From assembly GCF_003576645.1 (NCBI RefSeq), contig NC_044922.1, positions 25,781,341 through 25,845,340 of the forward strand: a stretch of DNA of 64,000 bases. The letters run 5' to 3'. The stretch is from Ipomoea triloba (taxonomy: Eukaryota; Streptophyta; Magnoliopsida; Solanales; Convolvulaceae). A model generated the notes under the pieces. It searched no databases. It saw nothing but the letters and a program-made list of their open reading frames with translations, and was not told where the DNA came from. Below, piece by piece: positions 47,763 through 59,800 of the stretch (positions are counted from its first letter, which is position 1; each line of letters begins with the position of its first letter). Position numbers and translations under genes: made by a program.

Positions 47763-50700
47763 CTATCTTGGGGTTGTCGCTGCAGCCTCATCTTTGGTCA
47801 AAACGGAGCACAAAACCTGCCTTGAAATGTAAGTCTCGAGTTCTGTTGAGACCTGTGTGAGCTTCAGATCAAAGTTGCTTCTATACCTCTGTTTTGGCGA
47901 TGGCACAGTGCCACTAAGTGTTGGAGAGTATGAGAATCTTCTCCTTGGGCTTGGGAATGGTGGTTTGGAGATGATGGCTGTTGTGGGTTCATCTTTGTTC
48001 TTTTTCATCAGTGGCCCACTTTTTGTTTCTTGAGGGAGTGGCTTCAGGTTCAAGTCCTCATTGTCATTGTGGCCCATTTGTTTCTGGTTTAGGAGCCTTT
48101 CCCTTGCCTTATCTGCTGCCGCCATGGCTTTCTCTTTGCTCATTTTGATCAGCTTCCATGGGTCGATGCTTGCACGGAATCCTTGCTTTTTCATCAGTGT
48201 GGATGACTCGGATTCTCCGTCGATTCTTATGGATAATCTGTGTGGGTTCTGCAAATGCATATGAAAAGTACCTGGTATCTTCAATCTTTAAAGTTAAGCA
48301 ATGGTTACTTGTTATGATCAAGGGCTTACGCCATATTAGGATCAAGTGCTAACTATTCAAGCCAAAAGCTATAACTAGTAGCGAAAGCGCAACTTATGAC
48401 TCAGATACCACTTATTAGGATCAAGTGTTTACCATTTACACTAAAAGCTAGTAGTCAAGGCGTAACTTATTTACTTATTTATAGACCGTCATCACATTGT
48501 TCAAGACAGGTTGAGTGCTGGACTTGACATTTAGGGACTTTACCGGCCTTCGCCCAACCATCTCCAGTCACCGAGTACTAGACATAGACTGGCCCTCCCC
48601 AACACGCCAAAAGCTATAGCTAGTAGCAAAGGCTTAATTTTATTTTCATACATCACCGTCACATTTTCAAAAGACAGGGTGTTGGACTTGACTCTTCAAA
48701 CCTCCACCCCAACAATCCCCTAGCGATTTAGTGCTGGATTTTGCCCTTCACTAGTCGCCATAAGACAATTCCCTTTAGTCATCAAAAGCTATAGCTAGTA
48801 ACAAAAGCACAATTTATTTCCTCATCACATTTTTGAGAGACAGGATGCTAGACTTGGCTCTTAAAGCCTCCGTCCAATAATCGCTTAGCCACCTAGTGCT
48901 AGACTTGGCCATTCGATCTTCGCCGAACAATTCCCCCTAGTCACCTAGTACTACATAGCTTAGACTTGGCCCTCCCAAGAGTATGGAAAAGGATATGGAC
49001 CAAGAGACAAGCATTGTACCTGGCTTTTTATTCTTCCTTCTGCGCATTTAAGACGCGAGCTAAATGACGGTTTCTCAGGCGAACCAAAGTCTGAACTCTC
49101 ATCTGAAGAAGAATCTGAATCTTCCAGTGATTCCAGATCCATGGATTGGTTCTCCTCTTTCATTGCCAAAATGTAGTCATAGGTTCTCATCCCCTAATCA
49201 AGGTAAGCATAACTACTTTCAGATTTGGTACATACATATTGGCCAAAGTATCAAGTTTCAACTGCTTTCAAATTTATTTTTGAGAGATAGCAAGCAAAAA
49301 TTAGAGTTGTCCTAGTTAACAGAAAACATGATTGACCCTCATCATGCAAACCAAAAACTAAATTAGCAGATATCTGTTTTATAATGTTACCAAACTTTTA
49401 CAATTACAGGCAGCCTTAAATTCTGTCATGTGTTAAGATTGGGGTAAGGTCACTCAATTGGACAATAATGCACATGAGTCAAACCACACTACAAGATTGA
49501 ATCCAATCAATTAACTAATCTAACTCATGACCTTATAAACCCATATGCTCTTTCTTATATTTCCAACATGGGACTTTTAACATTAACCTTTAAATCACTT
49601 GGGTTGTCTGGTTTCCTAGTTCAAGCAATTCTACACTTAAACAGGGAAAGGCAGGCAGTGCACCTCTGGGCAAATTGATATTTACATCAGAGATATGAGA
49701 TATCAGGACTCCACAAACCCAAAATGGAAAGAAAAACACCACTTTGCACATACATTTTGATTTTTGAGTTCAGAATCAGAGGCAACACAAATGGAAAGGC
49801 AAAATAGTCGATACCTTTCGGATGAGAACCAAATGGAAGAAGAAAAGTTGTCCCAGTGCTGCTGCACTATATGCCGTCATCAAAAACAACAAAACCTGAA
49901 ATAAGCATATAGATTACTTGACTGGTAGAATGGAGATTCATCCACATGTGGAAAATAATAGTATTAAAAATTAGGGTAATCCAAAGAATTACAGATATAG
50001 CTGCCAGAACTCCTCTTGGAAACTTTACATGGAGTCTCCTCTCAAGCTCTTCTTCTATCCCTTTCCTATTAGCAAAGCATCTGACAAATATAGCAACAGC
50101 ACTTCCTCCTTCAAGTGTGAGCTGCATTACAAGGGACTCATTTAGCAAATGAAAACCATAGATTAGCAATATATAATCATGGACAGAGATGTAGTTTTAG
50201 TAAAGAAATCGGCTAACCATTATCAAGACAAAAACCATCAGCAGAATGAACGTCGTGTAGTTCTTTTTCCCTACACAGTTGTTTAACCACTGCAAATACA
50301 CAAATACAAGATATGGACATAGTTAGGCACAACGAATAAGGGAAGAGGAACATTTATTGGGGACAAAGACTTATTTTGTTACCCTGCAGTGATGATCAAA
50401 CCCCTCAACACAGCGATTACAGGTTCTACAGTGCTTGCTGTGCTTTCTCACCTGCAAGTGGTCCAGTCCATAAGTATAGGGAATTTAATTTTCATACATG
50501 TTCCCACATGCTAATCAAGAAGAAAGTAGTAAACAAAAGTGTCATATAAACAAACCTCAAAATCACAGAGTAAGCAAAATGAAATGTCATCCTCTCTGAC
50601 CTCAGGAGCAACTGAATCATCCATAACAAGGGGAAATGGGAATAGGGGCTCCATTTGAAGGTTACTTTTCCAGGGATTAAGGTATTTTCTCCTTATACAA

Positions 50701-51556
50701 GTCCTAAGGATTCTGCGTTCTACCTTCCTGAAAAACCTCATGACAATTTGAGCCAATAGGGCCCCATAATTCAGCTTAGAAAATGCAGTGGACTTCCCTT
50801 TGATCTTCTTCCTAAATCTGGTCCTATCAGTAGGATTAATAGCTGCACACCTAATGAATAGGAATGCAGCAGAAAATGCCTGCAGAACCATAAGAAAGGG
50901 AATTATATCTCTCTTGTTTTCACTTATTCCCCCACTTTACCAAACCTGTACCCCCACCCACTAAGACAGAAGATTGAGCACCAAGTCTGAAGCTAAGTAG
51001 ATTGGTATTTGTGTGTGTGTGCTCTTGGTATTGACTTAGTAATCAAATTACCACGAAGGAGAAAACGCTAGTGATGGTGATTTCAGCAACCCTGTTGCCA
51101 AGGAAAAGCCCCAGAAAGCAATAAAATGCTGCGACGAGGAAAATGAAGACGGACATGCCCACTATCTGCAGTCAGTTGCAAACAAAATCAGAGCTCAAAA
51201 CCACAAGGCTTCCAGTGCTTTACAGTTCATAAACGTTTGCATTGCAGTAATATTTAAGCATTTATAAAAAACTAATAGCTTCAATTCTGTGCTTCTACAT
51301 GAATCGTTAAACATAGTAAATTTAACAACTAGATCAGAATTCAGAAACAATCAACTGATTTGGCAACAAAGAAATAGCAACTTTGTTAGGGTAAAGAAGG
51401 TGTTTGCTCGCTGTTAATAAGATAATGGAGCTCCGAATATATGAAAGTCACAAACTTTAAAGTAGGGAGCAAAAATAGGGTGGATTGGGCATGCCTGGAA
51501 GCCAAATTTACCTGTAAAGGGTGAAGAGGACGCTGCCATCCATGGCGTCTCATCAT
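47763..51556 (-). CDS. DHHC-CRD protein S-acyltransferase (palmitoyltransferase), plant PAT19-22 type
   Basis: Nine exons (transcript order): 51512-51556, 51052-51165, 50556-50879, 50383-50451, 50218-50289, 49993-50121, 49815-49895, 49020-49193, 47763-48248. All borders fit GT-AG on the minus strand and every exon is a whole number of codons, giving 497 residues. It transfers palmitate from acyl-CoA to protein cysteines at a membrane. Two TM segments (within about residues 16-63) precede the Cys-rich domain (CLLC at 155-158, HC at 168-169, DHHC at 180-183, then WLNNC); two more follow (about 192-208 and 245-275). The N-terminus [15 protein letters not shown] is typical of the PAT19-22 group. 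Two conserved motifs are altered: the usual DPG after TM2 reads NPTDRT (68-73), and TTxE reads RTYDY. A Ser/Asp-rich tract and a long hydrophilic tail end the protein. Confidence 0.9.
48249..49019 (-). repeat. Repeat-derived intron 8 of the S-acyltransferase gene
   Basis: Contains three or four diverged direct copies, roughly 200 bp each, of a unit with AAAAGCTATAGCTAGTAGCA and AGACAGG.TG.TGGACTTG. GACTCAGATACCACTTATTA at about 48398-48417 is the reverse complement of a TGGTATCTGAGTC word that resembles a retroelement primer-binding site. The parent element could not be delimited. Confidence 0.4.
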
Positions 51557-52001
51557 CTTCCTTACAGATTTCTAGCCAACTGATTCAATTCAGAGAAAAA
51601 AAGAAACAAACTTGTGGTGGTGGGATGAGGAATTGAATGCCGCTGATTCTTAACAACTAAATATAATCACGAAATTAGAAAGGTTAAATCTTAAAATGTA
51701 GTTAATGGCCAAGAAATCTGACATCCTAGAAGACGACAGGAGACAAAATGCATACATTCGTAGAGAGGAAGAGTAAAAGAGGTGCTATCCTTAGCTCTAA
51801 CTGCGAAATCTGGACTACATGACCGACTGGGAATTTCAATTTGGGATTTGGGCTCTCAAACTGTCAAACAGCCGAACGGTCTGCTGGCTGCTGCTCTTCT
51901 TTTCTCTCTCCGTTTGAATTTTAAATCAGCGCGCTTCATACAATCATACAGCGGCCTCACGTTTTGCATTGCCTTTCTACAATTAGTTATTTAGCTGAGT
52001 A
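51557..52001 (-). other. 5' flank of the S-acyltransferase gene
   Basis: Probable 5' UTR and promoter on the minus strand. No convincing TATA box was found. A short plus-strand open frame at 51782-51994 has no recognisable domain. Confidence 0.4.
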
Positions 52002-52004
52002 TTA

Positions 52005-52723
52005 GGGCACGTTTGGTTTGCGAAAAATATTTAAAGGGAAGTGGAAGTGAAATTCCGTTATCAGAAAAATGATTTCTATTGTTTAATTAGTGAAAAAGAA
52101 ATTACTCAGAATATGAATTCTATTGTTTGGTTGGGAGTAAAAAGGTATGAAAATAATGAGTATAAAGGCATGTATTTATAATGATAATAAAATTAATAAT
52201 AATTTTGTTTCTATTTGGGGCCCAATTAGTATTTCTTTTTGCAAGATTTTGGGCCGAATTTCAAGTTTTCTACTTTTCTTCATTCTTCTCCCCATCACCT
52301 CCATTCTCATTCTCCCGTGTGTGGCGTCATTCTCCAGTCGACAGAGGCAGAGACCAAAGGGCCGTTGCGAAGAGGCGGGGGCAAAAGCAGTCGGCGGAGG
52401 CGCAGAGGCGCCCACTGGCGAGTAGCGAGGCAGGCGACAACGAGCGGAGGTCCATCGTCAGCGAGAATAATCAGAAAAAACGGGAGGAGGAAGAAGAAAA
52501 TAACAAGGGTAAAATAGTCTTGACAAAACAATTTTTCTTCCCAGCAACACCGGAAAACAAAATCCTAAGGTCTAACTCGGATTTTGTTTTCCTAAGAAAT
52601 GAGGAATTGAAGTTCCATTGAAAAATAAATTCCAGTGAACCAAACATGAGAAATCAACACTTTCCATGATTTTTCATAAAATCTTTTTCTTGGAAAAGTT
52701 TTTCCTTCCAACCAAACATACCC
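52005..52723. mobile_element. Tourist-like (PIF/Harbinger) MITE with a GC-rich interior, 719 bp
   Basis: TTA lies at 52002-52004 and 52724-52726. The termini GGGCACGTTTGGTTTGCG and (reverse complement of right end) GGGTATGTTTGGTTGGAAGG are inverted. 52318-52460 is conspicuously GC-rich (..GAGGCGGGGGCAAAAGCAG..) in an AT-rich shell. It carries overlapping open frames on both strands, which fits either captured gene DNA or chance. No domain is recognisable. Confidence 0.75.
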
Positions 52724-52726
52724 TTA

Positions 52727-53634
52727 GTCTATTAAAATAAATTAATTAAAAACTAGGGATTCCAATATATATTTGAGCCCTTAGAGTGGTCTCGGTTCAA
52801 TACGGTTCACAATTCATAAATAACATAAATCGTAATTGTTAATATACGGTTTATTGGAGGTTCGTAAACTAACGATTTGGATTATGAACCTTCAGTTAAT
52901 CGATTTTTATTTTTATTTTTTGCATTTTATGTTTTGCACCATGTAACTAATTCGATTTTGCACCATACTTGATACTATAAGTCTATGCCAAGCATTTTGT
53001 ACTCATATGGCATGTAGTAACTTTCCCATATGGGAGGTTAAGAGATCGAGTCTCAATGAAGGTGAATTGACTCCTTTATGTCTGTTAAATTTTTTTGTAC
53101 ATTATGCTATAAAATATATTAGACAACCATACCCCTACAGTTATAATTTCGTTATCTTTTTCATTATTGTTACCATGCACATGCATCCACTATATATTTT
53201 CTTATTTTCTTCAATAATAATAATATATACACATTATAAATTGGAGTTATATGTTAGTTATTTCCTAAAATATAAATATAAAATTTATAAATATATTTTA
53301 CATTATTATTATTATTATTTACAATAATTTAAGTATCTAAAATCTAAATAAATTTAAAATTTTAATATAAAATATTAATATTGGGCACCTATTTTTTGTC
53401 TATCGCGCATAAAGAAAAACTAGTGTGTGTGCATGTATGTATGCATGTATGTCTGTGTGTGTGTGTGTGTGTGTGTGTATATACGGATCAAGTAAAAAGC
53501 TTCCCTAAGGTGAAAATAGGGTGAGATCACAATCATTAATTTAAATCCAGATCAACTGTCTATAATGAGAGAAATTTGAAAAAAACACGCAGAGCCTGTG
53601 TGGGAAATTTATGTAAGTCAATGTATTTTTTTTT
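52727..53634. other. Intergenic; no gene seen
   Basis: AT-rich. Contains a (GT)n run at about 53453-53478, a transposon-like 'CGGTTCA' palindromic region at 52790-52900 and an (ATT)n run near 53302-53319. No protein-like frame. Confidence 0.5.
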
Positions 53635-53639
53635 TTAAT

Positions 53640-54300
53640 TTTCAGTGCATAATTTCTCTTCTTTCATTGCACATTGTCCATTATTCCAATGTACGTTGTT
53701 CATTCTCTTAGTGCACTTTGTCCTTCTTTCAGTGCACAATGTACCTTCTTCCAAGGCATATTGTTCCTCCTTCCAGTATACATTGTCTTTTTTTTTTCGG
53801 TGCATATTGTCCCTTCTTCCAATGCACATTGTTCATTCTTTCAGTGCATATTGTTTCTCTAACTTCCAGTGCACATTGTCCCCCCTTCCATCCAAGAACC
53901 AATGTTCATCTTGGACACAATAACTAAACATTTATCAAATTATAATTTCATTCAATTACATTATAAATTGGTATTGTGATCCAAGTCCAAATATTATTCT
54001 TTAATCATTATAGTTTTTAAAAAGATATGCATTACATATAATATATTCCTTGTGCATATATATGTGCGCTAAAAGTTAAAGTGCATATTGTTCCTTCTTC
54101 AAGTGCTCATTATTCATTCTTCTAGTACATATTATTCCTTCTTCCAGTGCACATTGTTCTTCCTTCCAGTGCACATTGGTCATTCTTCCAATGCACAATG
54201 TCTCTTCTTCTAGTGCATATTGTCCTTTATTCTAGTGCAAATTGTCCTTTCTTCCAGTGCACATTGTTCCTTCTTCTAGTGCACATTGTTCAAAACCTCC
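53640..54300. repeat. Degenerate minisatellite in two blocks
   Basis: Units of about 30-33 bp of the form TTCCTTCTTCCAGTGCACAT recur about eight times at 53640-53890 and about seven times at 54075-54295. A unique 170-bp segment separates the blocks. All frames on both strands stay partly open because of the repeat, and give repetitive peptides without similarity to known proteins. Confidence 0.8.
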
Positions 54301-54559
54301 TTGATTAACTTAGTATCTCTGATGAACACTATAGGTATTGGACTCATCCATACAGAACAAGTTTTACCTACATAAGATCATTGAATTTAATTGAATTGAA
54401 TTTTGAAATATGATGGAATTCACAACAGAATTGAATGAGAGAGATTGAAAGATAATTGGTTGAGAATGATAATTACACAGAGAGATTGAAGGAGAATGGA
54501 CTAAGAATGATTGCACAAAGATATTGAAGCTAACGACGTTTTTTAGGGGGCTAATCTAA

Positions 54560-54624
54560 CGCATTGGATTAAGCAGATCTCTGACTTATATTCTACCCTA
54601 GTATTCACATGAAGAACATAATGC

Positions 54625-54692
<68 letters not shown>

Positions 54693-55220
54693 CACCCTAG
54701 TTTTTACAACAATAATCATGAAATAAAAATTATAGATGCTTTTCTAAATGTAAAATAATTAATAGCAACATCAATGTCTTCATAATTGCACATGTTAAAG
54801 GGTCTAATTGCATTTTTAAAATGTTTAGGGGTCTAATTGACTTTTTAAATAATATTTAGGAGCTTATTTGACTATTTTCCCTAAAATTTATCTTAAATGT
54901 GGTTATAAATTACCCTTATAGAGTACAGTGACAAATGTTTCTAAAATGTGAACAATGAGTTTTTAAGGGTCTAATATGACGCAGTGGATTAAGGCAGATC
55001 TATGACTTATATTCCACCCTAGTATTCACACAATGTCTTCATAATTGCACATGTTAAAGGGCCTAATTGCACTTTTTAAATGTTTAAGGGCATAATTGAC
55101 TTTTTAAATAATGTTTAGGGACTGACTTGACTATTTTTCCTAAAATTTATCTTAAATGTGGTTATAAATTACCCATATAGAACACAGGAAAAAATGTTTC
55201 TAAAGTGTGAACAATGAGTT
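54560..55220. repeat. Tandem direct duplication of about 255 bp, with (AT)n insert
   Basis: 54770-54968 and 55024-55220 are two copies of AATGTCTTCATAATTGCACA..TGTGGTTATAAATTACCC..; a preceding block (CTTATATTC.ACCCTAGTATT) is also duplicated at 54577-54605 and 54999-55027. An (AT)n run at about 54628-54691 splits the first copy. Confidence 0.7.
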
Positions 55221-56350
55221 TTGCACCCATGGCCTTTGCAATGAAAATTTTATTTTATGATCTACCAACTAAGCTACATCATCTTTACTTAAAATTTGTA
55301 TATATTGTTTACTTTTATATATATATATATATATATACTATACACACATACATAGGGGTTGAGGTGGGGCCCCTCCCATCATGGGCCCTGGGCAAGGGCC
55401 CAACCTGCCCTTACTTAGGGACGGGCTTGTACAATCTCCTAGGTTTATATGAAGTAAGCGTGTAACTTGAATTTTACAATAACTTTTGAATTTATTTTAC
55501 TTACATTAACATGTAAAGAAAGCTGCAGAAAGCTTTGTTTATTGGTGGGTTATAAGCAGTTATCACCTATAACATCCAACTTTGAATAAAAAGTGTCAAA
55601 AAAATGGAAGGCCATAGCAAAGTTTAATTCTTAATCTCTTATACCCAACTGCTTCTAATCTCACTCTCGAAACTCCTTCTAATCCGGTTGTGGCATCCGA
55701 TCCGGGTTTGTTGGTATTGCAGCAGGGATTTTCTTGGAACTTTTGCTTCAATTAGCTCAGGCACATATGTGTGAAATATAGCTATATTACATTCCTATTT
55801 ACAAGTACTTTGGCTAAAGGTTGCACACAAAAACTTGGCTAGGTAGACAGTGAGTCTTTGCTTAAAGGTTAGACAATGCGAGTATTTTAATTAAAGGTTA
55901 CATGCAAAAACTTTCTTATCCTTATCTAAACTATTCTTGAAAGCATAATACTCTTCTTTTAATATTTTAGCCTTCAAGAATATCACTTGAGTTTTGAGCT
56001 TTGCATTTTATAATCTATAGGCTCAATCATAGAATTTCATTGAGCACAATCTGTTTGCTCAAGGGTACACACTACGTAATTAAAAAAAAAAAAAAAATCT
56101 TTGTATAATGTGATTCTATTTGAACTTGTATAGCCCTAACTTTTCATGACTATTGTAATAGTCTTGGTATAAAATTTATTAATGAGGGTTGTTCGCTGGG
56201 ATTGATTGTGGTGCCCACCAAGAATGAAAAGGACAAGAGTATAGTGGATTGCTTAAATCTTAAAGATAGAGTCCTTAGGTAGTGGATTGTGCAGTTGTCA
56301 AACCATTATAAATATTAGTTCATTCTTTCCCTCTCTCTCACTTTTAGTTT
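55221..56350. other. Intergenic; no gene seen
   Basis: 55355-55440 is a GGGGCCCCTCCCATC.. transposon-like stretch similar to that at 15210-15245. The remainder has no recognisable gene or RNA. Confidence 0.5.
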
Positions 56351-56915
56351 AAATAGTGTGATTGTTTTTTTTTTTTTTTTTTGGTAAGTCCACGAGGCAA
56401 ATAGTGTGATTGTTTTTTTTTTTTTTTGGTAAGTCCACGAGGCAAATAGTGTGATTGTTTTTTTTTTTTTTTGGTAAGTCCACGAGGCAAATAGTGTGAT
56501 TGTTTTTTTTTTTTTTTGGTAAGTCCACGAGGCAAATAGTGTGATTGTTTTTTTTTTTTTTTGGTAAGTCCACGAGGCAAATAGTGTGATTGTTTTTTTT
56601 TTTTTTTGGTAAGTCCACGAGGCAAATAGTGTGATTGTTTTTTTTTTTTTTTGGTAAGTCCACGAGGCAAATAGTGTGATTGTTTTTTTTTTTTTTTGGT
56701 AAGTCCACGAGGCAAATAGTGTGATTGTTTTTTTTTTTTTTTGGTAAGTCCACGAGGCAAATAGTGTGATTGTTTTTTTTTTTTTTTGGTAAGTCCACGA
56801 GGCAAATAGTGTGATTGTTTTTTTTTTTTTTTGGTAAGTCCACGAGGCAAATAGTGTGATTGTTTTTTTTTTTTTTTTTTTTGGTAAGTCCACGAGGCAA
56901 ATAGTGTGATTGTGG
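56351..56915. repeat. 12-copy tandem array of a 45-bp unit
   Basis: The unit is a T tract plus a 30-bp constant part, GGTAAGTCCACGAGGCAAAT followed by AGTGTGATTG. The constant part begins at 56383, then every 45 bp from 56428 to 56833, and last at 56883. The ten inner T tracts are all exactly 15 long; the first is 18 and the last 20. The constant part shows no base differences between copies. Because 45 is divisible by three, the minus strand is open in all three frames as 15-residue repeats; none looks like a real protein. Confidence 0.97.
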
Positions 56916-57784
56916 TATCTGGTTTATTGCACATTATGTCTTGACTTGTCTTTGTGTATTACTTCATATACTCCAATGAATTACACTTTTACCTTAATTA
57001 GTAATGGTAAGATCACAACCTTTAATTACTTAAGATGGAATGTGCTTATACGTCCATACTTTTTATAAAGGTGTTTACACACACACACATATATATATGG
57101 AGAAAATTATTTGTTACTTTACAATCAGTCACATTACTCACATATATACATGATACAAAGCTGAGATATAAGTGAATGAAAAACACGCCCAAAAAGAGTG
57201 ATCAAGTGAGTGAAATATGATTTTTATTCAAATCTATCACATTACTGACATTAGAACTTCCTAGTGCAGTCACCTCGCTGGTACATATATTCGTGAAGTT
57301 TACCAAAAATCTTTCTAGTACAGTTTACCTTGTGAGTATACACCATCCTGAGAATTATTAAGAAGAATATTGTTGAATTCAAACTATTCCATAGAGCATT
57401 TTGGTAATTAACTCAATTAAAACATTACTCCTTGAAATTCAATATGAATCCATCTTTTGACGAATTTTCTTATGCTACCGTTGAACGGTTGAACCTAGGG
57501 GAGCTTCTCATCTAAACAATCTTTCAGAAAAGCTATTGTACCAACATTTCTGCAAAATTCAAAGTCTGATGATATGAATTATGAAGCCATGTTTCTTTTT
57601 TCCACCAAAAGAAGAAAACAATGGTCTATGGAATAGTATAATTCAGCCACTCTCTGCCAAATCTCAACAAGTCAACAACCCCGGCCCACCCTTTCGCATT
57701 TCGTTTCTGATTTTCTCTTTATCTACTCATTATATAATCTCCTTCCTTCTAGTTACATCCTATCAGTAATCAGTAGAAGAATTG
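56916..57784 (+). other. Intergenic and 5' flank of the next gene
   Basis: No gene seen in 56916-57570. A TATATAAT at 57731-57738 could be a TATA box for the gene at 57785, though this would leave a very short leader; transcription may start further upstream. Confidence 0.4.
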
Positions 57785-59753
57785 ATGGAGAACTTAGAAG
57801 CCGCTGTGGGCATAGGCTACTGGCTCCGATGGCAAGTTGTGGTTTGTGCTCTCATCCTCATCCTCCCCGCCACCATCGCACTAAGATTACTCAGGAGACG
57901 CCATAAAGATCCCATCGACCCTTCTCATTTCTGGGTTCCCAGTTGGAGAGGCCTCCATCCTCGCTGGCTTCTTTTTTACAGAGCTTTCGCCTTCGCTTCC
58001 ATGGCGTTCCTGCTTTATCAGACTGTTGCCACTTTCGGATTCTTCGTCTTCTTTTTCTATACCCAGTAAGAAACTAAGAATCCTTACCCCCATCATACTA
58101 ACCCTTTTTTTTTCTCTGTACCAATTGCTAAACTGATTTCCTTACCTACATTTTGGTTAGCTAAGTATTATTACTCCATTAATTCAATATTCTAGAGACC
58201 TGCAAATTGCTTAACTGTTCAAATGATTCCCTTTCCAGTTTCCAGTGCCATCGAAAATAAAAGAAAAACTAGTTAATACCCATATAGTCTGGTTTTACTC
58301 AATTTAGTCCTAAATGACTTTTTGTGCTCAATTAAATTGTGTAAAACCATCCAAATCTAGGACTAAATTGAGCACAATAGTACTAAATTGAGTAAAAACA
58401 CTATAGTTGAGGACTATGTTCGGTATTAACTCAAATAAAAACCATTTCAGATAGGTACGGTGGTAATTCTAGAATCTTATGCTGTTTGTTTTCCAGGTGG
58501 ACTTTTGCATTGGTTATGGTCTATTTTGCTGTATGTATATTCCTCCCTCTTATTTGTATTCCAATGACTTACAGGACAGTTTTAATTTTCTTTATTTAAT
58601 CCTGCATAATTGGGATTTATTCCCCCACCCTCAAGACTGAAACTAGGTTGTTCAATCATCAGCTTGCTGTCTTTCTTGAACCTGGAATTCTTCTTCATTG
58701 ATTCTGTTTGTAGCTTGGGACACTTGTATCTGCACAAGGATGCTTATGGAGCTCAAGAAGTCCCTTTGCCCAGTGTGGGGAGACGGACAGGTTCTTGAAA
58801 AAGGATCCAGATGAGACTAATAGTCATGATAAAGAACAAGCATGTGTTGAACAACATCTTGGATTGTCAGAAAATCTTATGCATATTGTTTACCAGGTCT
58901 GTCAAGTGAATATTCTAACTGCTACATTTTCTTGATTATAAACTTGAAATAAGTTCACCTCTTTTGACCTATCTAAAAGAGATAGGCATATGAAAAGAAA
59001 TGTGTTCTTGAAAACTATTTTGAGTTTGTTTCTATAATCTATTTTAAGGATCTTAAGAAATAGGCTGAAAAATTTTCAGAAGTTCATTGAAATGCCAGAC
59101 CAATTAAAGTTGTTTTGAGCTTAGCTTGTGGAGCTTACTTTAAAAGCTCAGCATGACATTGCTTAATTAAGCAGTGTGATTACTGTCTCAGAACATAAAC
59201 AGAAGAATTTCCATTTTAGTTTCTGTTTTTGTGAATTACATAGGAAGCACAATGCAGCAAGGGGGATAAACTATGTAGAACTAGTTGATACCACTCAGAC
59301 TAGCAAGGCCAGTGGTAAAAGGAAGAATTTTGAGCAGTTAGTTTTTGGACTAATGTCTGGCTTCCTACATACAAATGATTGAAGAGTACTGGTTCCCCTT
59401 TTTATTTTGCTTGGCTAGATACCAAATCCTTATGAAGTCAGTTGGGGAACACTAGTCCAGCAAATTATAGGCACTAATTAGTATGTAGTTCCCAGACCTA
59501 TAGACTGAGGTCATTCTGAAGAGTGAGAGCAAAATACCAAAAGATTAGGACAAATTAATGAATTTTCAGTAAATATAATTACCCTTGAATCTGTTGTGTG
59601 ATGTAGTGCTAGGAAATTAGGAAATTGAGCAGACAGAAAGCCTTCAGAAGCCAAAAATGCAAGAAATTCTGCAGTAGTGTGTCATTCTAAGATTGACTCT
59701 GGTATTTACCCCCTAGTTCCTATTTAATGTCTTCTTTACCTGGCTACAAAGGT

Positions 59754-59800
<47 letters not shown>

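Noticed and set aside
52147..52621. Overlapping open frames around the GC-rich block
   Set aside because: They fall inside a Tourist-like element on both strands and show no domain; reported as a possible captured segment only.
53640..56915. CRISPR-like repeat spacing
   Set aside because: The arrays have no unique spacers and this is a plant nuclear genome; they are minisatellites.
56315..56934. Three long overlapping minus-strand open frames of 15-residue Lys-rich repeats
   Set aside because: They exist only because a 45-bp unit without stops is repeated; all three frames are open and none has non-repetitive coding sequence.
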